A stretch of DNA of 64,000 nucleotides. It comes from Kordia aestuariivivens (GTDB taxonomy: Bacteria > Bacteroidota > Bacteroidia > Flavobacteriales > Flavobacteriaceae). Position numbers and translations under genes: made by a program. Shown piece after piece: positions 16,581-23,184 of this stretch (positions are counted from its first letter, which is position 1; every line of letters starts with the position of its first letter). The stretch spans positions 62,001 to 126,000 of the forward strand of contig NZ_JACGWS010000002.1 of the NCBI RefSeq assembly GCF_014397005.1, written 5' to 3'. Below the pieces are notes generated by a model that did not search any database, had not been told where the DNA came from, and was given only the letters and a program-made list of their open reading frames with translations.

Positions 16581-16769
16581 ATGAAAACTATTTTAAATAT
16601 TAAAGAAGTTCAAGTTTTAACTAAAAAAGAACAAGGTAACATTTTGGGCGGCGGATTTGGACCGTGTTCACAAACCTCAGATTGTGGACCAGCCAATTGT
16701 TGGGTTTGTGTGCCATTTACCTTTGGTGGTAGATGTTTACTTTTGAATAGTTGTCCTTCTTTTGATTAG
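16581..16769 (+). CDS. Six-cysteine double-glycine peptide (bacteriocin-like)
   Basis: 62 residues. Leader MKTILNIKEVQVLTKKEQGNILGG ends in a GG site and has the E-V-x-x-L-x-x-x-E-Q pattern of GG-leader peptides, distinct from the K-K-K-E-F leaders of the array at 12.7 kb. The 38-residue mature part is Gly/Pro/Cys-rich with six cysteines (CSQTSDCGPANCWVC, then GGRC and NSC), which could form three disulfides in a knot-like fold. Start is ATG with an AT-rich leader. No transporter or immunity gene is next to it. Bacteriocin activity is inference. Confidence 0.72.
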   Translation: MKTILNIKEVQVLTKKEQGNILGGGFGPCSQTSDCGPANCWVCVPFTFGGRCLLLNSCPSFD

Positions 16770-16773
16770 TATT

Positions 16774-17580
16774 TTAAGTGAAATTACGCTGTCGCTTGGC
16801 TTCAAAGATGAGAATAGCTGCGGCAACAGACACATTCATAGAATCAATTTTTCCTTGCATCGGAATGATGATGTTTTGGGTAGAGTTTTCTAACCATTCA
16901 CTGCTTAAACCAATCGCTTCTGTTCCCACAACAATAGCGGTTGCGTTTTTGAAGTCTTGTACATGATAATTCTCAGAAGCTGTCAATGCTGCACAATAGA
17001 TTGCAATTTCTTTTTTTTGCAGAAATGAAATGATTTCGGCAGAACTTCCCATCGCAATTTGTGTCGTAAATACACAACCAACACTCGATCGTACAATATT
17101 TGGATTGTATAAATCAGTTTTCGGATTTGCAATAAAAACCGCATCTACATTTGCAGCATCTGCGGTGCGAAGTAGCGCGCCAATATTCCCTGGTTTTTCA
17201 GGAGCTTCTGCGACTAAAATTAAAGGTTTTTTGTTGTGAAATGTAATCGTTTCGAGCGAATGTTCTTTCGTTTCAACAATAGCCAAGATGCCTTCTGTAC
17301 TTCCGCGATAGGCTATCTTTTGATACACATCTTTCGAGATTTCGATGCATTCGGGTGAATTTTTGGTGTTTTTCAACAATTCTTGCACACGTTCGTGCGA
17401 ACAAATTTCTGGGTAAAACAACAACGTGTCTATGGTGTAATTTCCATCTAGCGCAAGCGTTAACTCACGAAAACCTTCTAAAATACATTTGCCATCTTTC
17501 TTTCGACTTCGTGATTTCTCTTGAAGTTGCAGCATATATTTCACCATAGCATTTTGCGTGCTAGAAATCTCTTTGTTCAT
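16774..17580 (-). CDS. TrmH-family RNA 2'-O-methyltransferase
   Basis: 268 residues. An N-terminal substrate-binding region (ISSTQNAMVKYMLQLQEKSRSRKKDGKCILEGFREL) precedes a SpoU/TrmH knotted domain with motif 1 EKPGNIGALLRTADAANVDAVF, motif 2 IVVGTEAIGLSSEW and motif 3 IIPMQGKIDSMNVSVAAAIL. It transfers a methyl from SAM to a ribose of rRNA or tRNA; the exact site cannot be read. It is convergent with the six-cysteine peptide, 4 bases apart. Confidence 0.92.
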   Translation of the reverse strand: MNKEISSTQNAMVKYMLQLQEKSRSRKKDGKCILEGFRELTLALDGNYTIDTLLFYPEICSHERVQELLKNTKNSPECIEISKDVYQKIAYRGSTEGILAIVETKEHSLETITFHNKKPLILVAEAPEKPGNIGALLRTADAANVDAVFIANPKTDLYNPNIVRSSVGCVFTTQIAMGSSAEIISFLQKKEIAIYCAALTASENYHVQDFKNATAIVVGTEAIGLSSEWLENSTQNIIIPMQGKIDSMNVSVAAAILIFEAKRQRNFT

Positions 17581-17656
17581 GCTGCAAATATAGAAATATT
17601 AGCTATACTAGCGTACACAAGTGTGTATGTTGTTGCGTTTTTATGAACCATCACTA

Positions 17657-17664
17657 TATTTTTG
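17657..17664 (+). promoter_or_regulatory. -7 box upstream of the T9SS cargo gene
   Basis: TATTTTTG matches TAnnTTTG, 62 bases before the start at 17727; a TTG at 17633-17635 lies 21 bases upstream of it. Confidence 0.5.
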
Positions 17665-17726
17665 TAAGAAGTTTTTTTGTAGGAAGTATTTAAAGTATTT
17701 TTGATAAATTTTAAAACCGATTACTT

Positions 17727-18599
17727 ATGAAAAAATTACTACTCTTTGTGCTTATTCTTTCTACCAAAATTATAAGCGCCCAAGTCGCAAATCAACCTGG
17801 AAATCTTGAATTGTGTGATGACAATAATGATGGTGTTGAATGTTTTGATTTTACTTTTCTAATTCCTCAAATTTTAGGAAGTCAAAATCCTAGTGACTAC
17901 ACAGTTACCTTTCATGCTACACAATTTGATGCTGACAGTGATTTTAATCCATTGCCAATTCCTTATTGCAGTTCGAGCACTGCAGAAACAATTTTTGTAC
18001 GTTTGGAAGATAATGCAAGTGGAGGAGCAATGTTTGATACGACAAGTTTTGACATCTTGCTAAATCCATTGCCAGTTGTAACGCTACCAGAAGATTCAAT
18101 AAGATGTGTAGATGCTACAGGAATGTTATTAAACCCTTTTGATATAGGAACTGATTTTGGACCAGGATATAGTTACTTTTGGACGCTTCCAGGTGGATCT
18201 AATGCTTCATCACCTTTTGTTACTGTGAATATTCCAGGAAACTATACGGTCACAGTAACGGATCAAAATAACTCAAGCAATTGTAGTTATTCTGATTCGG
18301 TTACATTTACCGAGGAACCTTTGCCTTGTGCATTATCTGTTGAAGAAGTAACTACGAGTACAATTGTAATGTACCCAAATCCTGTTCAGAATGAATTGAT
18401 CCTAAAAATGGAAGCAAACACACAAGTTGAGCGTTTAGAAATGTATTCTGTGAATGGAAAATTAATCCATCAACAAAATGTAATTTCAGGAAATGATGAA
18501 GTTTCTATTGACGTTCGCAATTTCACAGCCGGATTCTATATTTTAAAGATTCAAACGAAAGAAAAAGGAACATTGACCAAACGATTTATCATTGAGTAA
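17727..18599 (+). CDS. Secreted protein with type IX secretion C-terminal sorting domain
   Basis: 290 residues. Signal peptide (MKKLLLFVLILSTKIISAQ). The N-terminal part is a cysteine-containing domain with an acidic LCDDNNDGVECFDFTFL segment seen in flavobacterial T9SS proteins, followed by a PKD/Ig-like stretch (YSYFWTLPGGSNASSPFVTV..GNYTVTVTD). The last 75 or so residues are the type A T9SS signal: MYPNPVQNELIL, VNGKLI, and FTAGFYILKIQTKEG ending in KRFIIE. It should be exported across the outer membrane and anchored or released. Natural partner unknown. Promoter box 62 bases upstream. Confidence 0.9.
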   Translation: MKKLLLFVLILSTKIISAQVANQPGNLELCDDNNDGVECFDFTFLIPQILGSQNPSDYTVTFHATQFDADSDFNPLPIPYCSSSTAETIFVRLEDNASGGAMFDTTSFDILLNPLPVVTLPEDSIRCVDATGMLLNPFDIGTDFGPGYSYFWTLPGGSNASSPFVTVNIPGNYTVTVTDQNNSSNCSYSDSVTFTEEPLPCALSVEEVTTSTIVMYPNPVQNELILKMEANTQVERLEMYSVNGKLIHQQNVISGNDEVSIDVRNFTAGFYILKIQTKEKGTLTKRFIIE

Positions 18600-18743
18600 A
18601 TAGATTAATTTATATAAACAATCCAGTAGTAGCAATGACAAACAGCATAAACTATTAAACTAATAGAAAATATATAAATAACTTATTTCCTTGTGTTTTG
18701 AAGATAGTTTATTTCAGGAAAGCAATAAAAACTAGCCACAAAA

Positions 18744-18868
18744 ATGGCTATAAGTAATTGCTTGTTCTCGCCTACTTATGAAAATCTTTGCGAATTTTCT
18801 ATTCGGTTTTAATTTGCTAAATTAGTTGCTGAAATACGTAACGAAATCATACAGAAAAACGTTAGCCA
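18744..18868. repeat. Cassette-like intergenic repeat, copy 1
   Basis: About 125 bases beginning TGGCTATAAGTAATTGC and ending CGTTAGCCA; the ends are inverted (TGGCTA/TAGCCA). The interior aligns over most of its length with copy 2 at 19669-19795 (TAATTGCT-GTTCT, ATTTTCTAT-GG-TTT, TTAGTT). It lies just before the hypothetical gene at 18882. Confidence 0.7.
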
Positions 18869-18881
18869 AAATTAAAAACGA

Positions 18882-19646
18882 ATGATATTTAAAGGACATT
18901 TTGATCCGCTATTAGCACCTCTTGATTTTAATAAACTAACGATTTATACAAAATCAGATGAACAAAAAGATATTAGAAAAGAATACTTTTACAAAGACAA
19001 AAAAGTTTCTAAAATTATTGATTATAGAAATGGCATAATATCCGAATATGAACATTTGAATAATGATTCTGTTATTAAATTTTATCTATTTGAAGATTCG
19101 ATAGATAAAAGGGAATTTGATTCAATTAAAAAATTCACTTATTCGAATAGTAAAAAAACAAGAGAAGTTCTTATAAATATTGAAAACGAAAAAGAAGTAA
19201 AAATTTACACTGGAGAGTTCGAATACTTAGAAGATGATTTGTCCTTCGAGCGTTACGCTTATAATGATGGAGAAGAATATAGAATAAAGCACGAATGGAA
19301 CAAAGCAAAGTCCATTAATAACATTATACATCTTGATGAACCAGACAAAGTAAAATATACTTTGAATGAAAATGGCTACTTGATTGAATGTCTATATTTT
19401 AAATATGAAGGAAGTGTAAAGAAAACACTTTATGAATATAAAGATGATAAGCTCTTTAAATTAATTGAATATCCACATCTTGAATATAAAAAAACATTAT
19501 TAGGGAAAATCAAAATTACTGGTGAGGCTCAGTTTATGGATGAAACAGAAAGTTATTACTTTGAAAATGGTCTACTGCAAAAAGAACTTGTTAAAGATTT
19601 TGAAACTAAAGAAATCGTGAATATTTTATATTACGACTATGAATAA
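18882..19646 (+). CDS. Hypothetical protein, accessory
   Basis: 254 residues; not recognised. No signal peptide or membrane helix. Rich in Lys, Glu, Tyr and Asp with repeated short beta-strand-like units (KEYFYKDKKVSKIIDYRNG, LYEYKDDKLFKLIEY, YYFENGLLQKELV), reminiscent of MORN/YD-type repeat proteins. It lies right after repeat copy 1 and before copy 2, so the gene plus repeat looks like one insertable unit. AT-rich codon use compared with the housekeeping genes agrees with an accessory origin. Confidence 0.6.
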   Translation: MIFKGHFDPLLAPLDFNKLTIYTKSDEQKDIRKEYFYKDKKVSKIIDYRNGIISEYEHLNNDSVIKFYLFEDSIDKREFDSIKKFTYSNSKKTREVLINIENEKEVKIYTGEFEYLEDDLSFERYAYNDGEEYRIKHEWNKAKSINNIIHLDEPDKVKYTLNENGYLIECLYFKYEGSVKKTLYEYKDDKLFKLIEYPHLEYKKTLLGKIKITGEAQFMDETESYYFENGLLQKELVKDFETKEIVNILYYDYE

Positions 19647-19668
19647 TAACTTAGACTTGTGCAACAGG

Positions 19669-19795
19669 CACAACGTGTATAGTTAATTGCTGGTTCTATG
19701 TGTACTCGGAAAATTCTAGCAGATTTTGCTATGGGTTTATTTTCTTTTATTAACTTAGTTCTTGCCAACGCAACTAGCCATATACGAATACGTTT
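19669..19795. repeat. Cassette-like intergenic repeat, copy 2
   Basis: About 127 bases. GTATAGTTAATTGC near the left end is an imperfect inverted copy of GCAACTAGCCATATAC near the right end, giving a long imperfect hairpin like an attC site. Homologous to the repeat at 18744-18868. It separates the hypothetical genes at 18882 and 19823. Confidence 0.7.
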
Positions 19796-19822
19796 TAGTG
19801 CATTAAAAAAACCAACCTGAAA

Positions 19823-20275
19823 TTGACAGAACAAATCCTATTAAAAGACTCAATTGAATTTAACGGAACTATACCTGAATTGAAAAAAAAGATAAAGCTG
19901 AATAAAGAACGTGAATTTGAATTGGAATGGATTGACCAAAACGACTTTAAATTCTTATCTAATTTTTCATTAGGAACACTAATTGTAGATGGATTTCCTG
20001 GAGCAACAGAAGGAATTAAAGGTTATGGGAAATTAACTGAGACTGAAAATGGAAATACACGAATTGAACTGAAAACAAAAATGCGAATTGAATTATATTT
20101 CGCTCTTTTCGTTTTTGTGTTTATTTTCTTCTGTGGCTATATGGCTGGAGAAGATTTTCCAATTTGGATTTATTTATTGCTTCCTGTTTCTCTATTATGG
20201 TTTTGGTTTATTTTCAGAATGCAAGAAAAACGACTATTTGAAAAAATTAAAAACTATATCAACCGAATAGAATAA
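19823..20275 (+). CDS. Hypothetical two-helix membrane protein, accessory
   Basis: 150 residues from a TTG start (no ATG nearby in frame that would keep the conserved-looking N-terminus). Soluble N-terminal 85 residues (beta-rich, with FLSNFSLGTLIVDGFPG) followed by two membrane helices (about 90-108 and 112-132) and a basic end. Not recognised. It follows repeat copy 2 and is the second unit of the accessory stretch. Confidence 0.55.
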   Translation: MTEQILLKDSIEFNGTIPELKKKIKLNKEREFELEWIDQNDFKFLSNFSLGTLIVDGFPGATEGIKGYGKLTETENGNTRIELKTKMRIELYFALFVFVFIFFCGYMAGEDFPIWIYLLLPVSLLWFWFIFRMQEKRLFEKIKNYINRIE

Positions 20276-20529
20276 CGCATTACAACAAAGGTAACCATTC
20301 CACAAGCCCGTAATTGTATAAAAGGCAACTAATTCTTGGCTTATGTAAGGATGTCTTTCTTTTATATCTTCTAGCAAATAAAATAAAAACCAAAAATGTT
20401 CTCAAAGTTATAAAAGGCTTTTTGCAAAATTCACTTCGAACTCAATTCATTCAGCATAACTATTCCACAATCCATGTAATGAATAGAAAAGTAATCCGAC
20501 TCAGCAAGAAATCTAAAACTAACAACCAA

Positions 20530-21336
20530 ATGAAAAAAGGTATTTTAGCAATATTAGGAATGTTCTTAATCATTGCTTGTAAAGATGATCAGAAAAAGGC
20601 GAAAACTCCCGAAACTACAACGAAAGAAGAAGTAAAAGTTGCCACAAAAACATATCCAGAGAATTTACAAAAAGTATTTGATGCGCATGGCGGAATTGAC
20701 ACTTGGAATGAAGCACAAACCTTGGTGTATGAAATGGTTAAGCCAGAAGCAACAGAAAAGCACATCACAGATTTGCATTCGCGGAAAACGCGTTTGGAAG
20801 GAAAAAATTTCACCATTGGTTATGATGGAAAAGATGTTTGGCTGGCACAAAAAGACACCACAGCTTTTAAAAGCAACGCACGTTTTTATCATAACTTATA
20901 TTTCTATTTTTATGCAATGCCTTTTGTTTTAGGTGACGATGGAATTATATATAGCGAAGTGGAAAGTCTTTCGTATGAAGGTGTTTCATATCCTGGGTAT
21001 AAAATTTCGTATGGCGATAATGTAGGCGATTCTCCAGAAGATAATTACTTTATCTACTATAATCCTGAAACGTTTCAAATGGAATGGTTAGGCTATACCG
21101 TAACCTATTTCAACGGAAAACCAAGTACAAGGGTAAGTTACATTCGTTACAGTGATTGGCAAAATGTAAATGGCGTTTTATTGCCAAAAACATTGACATG
21201 GCACAAAAGTGAAGATAATAAGGTGCTGGAAGTTCGAAACTCAGTAGAATTTACCAATGTAAGTTTAAACAAAAAAACGATGGACAACAAAATGTACGAG
21301 AAGCCAGCTGATGGCGTTGTTGTTCCAAAAGGATAA
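20530..21336 (+). CDS. DUF6503 family lipoprotein
   Basis: 268 residues from the ATG at 20530, which starts a clear lipoprotein signal MKKGILAILGMFLIIAC with the lipobox IIAC; the frame is open 216 bases further up but that part is not protein-like. The body opens VFDAHGGIDTWNEAQTLVYEM and carries EYFIYYNPETF-like strands typical of DUF6503 (a LolA/LolB-like fold is plausible but inferred). Anchored to a membrane on the periplasmic side. Followed by a strong terminator at 21361. Confidence 0.82.
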   Translation: MKKGILAILGMFLIIACKDDQKKAKTPETTTKEEVKVATKTYPENLQKVFDAHGGIDTWNEAQTLVYEMVKPEATEKHITDLHSRKTRLEGKNFTIGYDGKDVWLAQKDTTAFKSNARFYHNLYFYFYAMPFVLGDDGIIYSEVESLSYEGVSYPGYKISYGDNVGDSPEDNYFIYYNPETFQMEWLGYTVTYFNGKPSTRVSYIRYSDWQNVNGVLLPKTLTWHKSEDNKVLEVRNSVEFTNVSLNKKTMDNKMYEKPADGVVVPKG

Positions 21337-21360
21337 TTGAAAAAAGGAAACTAGTGTACA

Positions 21361-21393
21361 AAAAATGCCTCTTCGTTATGAAGAGGCATTTTT
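21361..21393. terminator. Bidirectional terminator
   Basis: AAAAATGCCTCTTC and GAAGAGGCATTTTT form a perfect 14-base stem with a 5-base loop and T-runs either way; it lies between the convergent genes ending at 21336 and 21415. Confidence 0.9.
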
Positions 21394-21414
21394 GTGTTAA
21401 GTATGTAAATATTT

Positions 21415-21825
21415 TTAATTCGGTCCTTTATAGGATTCGTTCAAGTGTAATTGATTTGCATCAAATCCAGTAAACATAATAGTATTCAAAATATTACGCA
21501 GTTGAAAACGTATTGGACTTACATTCGGAAGTATGGAGTGCTCACTTGAAAAGTTTCGAACAGTATATACTGTACTATGTTCAAACGGGAATCCTCTTCT
21601 GATCTCTTTATCTACATAAGCACCAATATTCGATAAATTAGGCAAAGACTCTAAAACATTTGTATAATCAGTTGCAATATCATTAGATAATTCTGAAAAG
21701 GTTGGTAATTTAAACTCTTCAATATTTTCATCTAAAGTCTGAACATCTTTTGATGTTTCTTGCGCTGACAGTTGTACTGTAACGCCTAAGAATAGTACCA
21801 GAATGAATCGTTTTATATAGTGCAT
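21415..21825 (-). CDS. Small exported protein of unknown function
   Basis: 136 residues. Signal peptide MHYIKRFILVLFLGVTVQLSAQ. The mature part has TFSELSNDIATDYTNVLESLPNLSNIGAYVDKEIRRGFPFEHSTVYTVRNF; not recognised. No cysteine in the mature part, no membrane helix. It follows the amidohydrolase gene at 21875 on the same strand with a 49-base gap. Confidence 0.65.
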   Translation of the reverse strand: MHYIKRFILVLFLGVTVQLSAQETSKDVQTLDENIEEFKLPTFSELSNDIATDYTNVLESLPNLSNIGAYVDKEIRRGFPFEHSTVYTVRNFSSEHSILPNVSPIRFQLRNILNTIMFTGFDANQLHLNESYKGPN

Positions 21826-21874
21826 AGCTTTATCTTTTATAAGTGTATACGTAGCATGTTGTTCTATAAAGTTA

Positions 21875-23173
21875 CTACTTTCCGTCGTATTTATCCATAT
21901 AACGCTTCCATAATCTTGTTTGATGCGTCTCTAAACTCAACGTTCGCCCTTGAATGAACGCATGTGTTAAAATATTTCCACGCATGTCTAACGCGTCTCC
22001 TTCACTGATAAATAGTGTCGCATCTTTCCCAGCTTCAAGTGTTCCTAAACGATCGTCAACGCCTAAAATTTTAGCTGTGTTTGATGTAATTAATTGCAAC
22101 GCTTTTTCTTTATCCATGCCATGTGCCGCAACAGTTCCTGCTAAAAATGGTAAATTACGCGTATTCATACGTTCCATCTGTCCGCTATTTTCCAATCCAA
22201 CCAAAACGCCAGCATCTGTTAAGATTTTTGCTTTTTTGTATGACAAATCATAATCTTCGTCGTCCATATTAGGAACAGAATGTGTTCTGTGTAAAAGAAC
22301 CGGAATATTGTTTTGACTTAATGTTGTCGCTACTTTGTGTGCATGATATCCGCCAACAATCACTAATTTTAGTTTGTTTTGCTTGGCGAAATCAATCGCA
22401 TCTAAAATTCCTTTTTCAGTATTCACGTGAACGAACAGTGTTTGCGAACCGTTCATTAAACTTTCCATAGCTTCAAAAGGCAAGTGTTTTGGGCTTTTAG
22501 AACCTTTCAAATAGCTTAAAACTTCATTGAATCCATCTTTAATAGTTTGAACTTGCTTTGCATAGTTTTTATTTGGAGTTAAACCTCTTGGTTCTCCAAG
22601 CCACCAACGACCACGCGAAAAATTGTTTGGCCAGTTCATATGAATTCCATCATCCACTTTTACGGCTGCATCTTCCCAATTCCAAGCATCTAGTTGTACT
22701 ATAGACGAAGTTCCAGAAACGCGTCCGCCACGTGGCGTAATTTGTGCCGTTAAAATTCCGTTTGGTCTACAACTTTCTACAACTTTCGATTCTGTGTTAT
22801 AAGCAATCAAACTACGAATATGCGGATTAAAACTTCCAGTTTCACTTTGATCACGTGTTGCTCTTACCGCATCAACTTCCACCAAACCGAGTGTTGAGTT
22901 TGGTGCAATAAATCCAGGATATACATGTTTTCCTTTCGCGTCAATTACAGTTCCCGAAGTTTGTGTCGTTGCAGAAGCACCAACGCGCACTATTTTTCCA
23001 TTTTCAAATACTACGGTAGCATTTTCAATAACTTGTCCATTTCCAATGTGTGCTGTAGCACCAACAATAGAAATTGCTTGCGACTGTTTAGGTGCAGGCG
23101 TTTGTTGTGCAAAACTTAAACCGCTGAACAAAACAGTTAAGCATAATGTGTATATATAAATATGTTTCTTCAT
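21875..23173 (-). CDS. Secreted amidohydrolase-family protein lacking the first metal-binding HxH
   Basis: 432 residues with signal peptide (MKKHIYIYTLCLTVLFSGLSFAQ). The amidohydrolase beta-sandwich and barrel are recognisable (VIDAKGKHVYPGFIAPNSTLGLVE; LTDAGVLVGLENSG; ALQLITSNTAKILGVDDRLGTLEAGKDATL). Where active members have D-x-H-x-H after PGFI, this one has APNST, so the usual binuclear metal site is not complete. It lies directly downstream of a larger two-unit homologue (23185), 11 bases apart, and shares the change. Possibly a non-catalytic partner of the larger protein; that is inference. Confidence 0.86.
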   Translation of the reverse strand: MKKHIYIYTLCLTVLFSGLSFAQQTPAPKQSQAISIVGATAHIGNGQVIENATVVFENGKIVRVGASATTQTSGTVIDAKGKHVYPGFIAPNSTLGLVEVDAVRATRDQSETGSFNPHIRSLIAYNTESKVVESCRPNGILTAQITPRGGRVSGTSSIVQLDAWNWEDAAVKVDDGIHMNWPNNFSRGRWWLGEPRGLTPNKNYAKQVQTIKDGFNEVLSYLKGSKSPKHLPFEAMESLMNGSQTLFVHVNTEKGILDAIDFAKQNKLKLVIVGGYHAHKVATTLSQNNIPVLLHRTHSVPNMDDEDYDLSYKKAKILTDAGVLVGLENSGQMERMNTRNLPFLAGTVAAHGMDKEKALQLITSNTAKILGVDDRLGTLEAGKDATLFISEGDALDMRGNILTHAFIQGRTLSLETHQTRLWKRYMDKYDGK

Positions 23174-23184
23174 GTCAGTTTCGT

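Noticed and set aside
18744-20275. Integron
   Set aside because: Repeats look cassette-like but no integrase gene or attI is in the window; only the weaker claim is kept.
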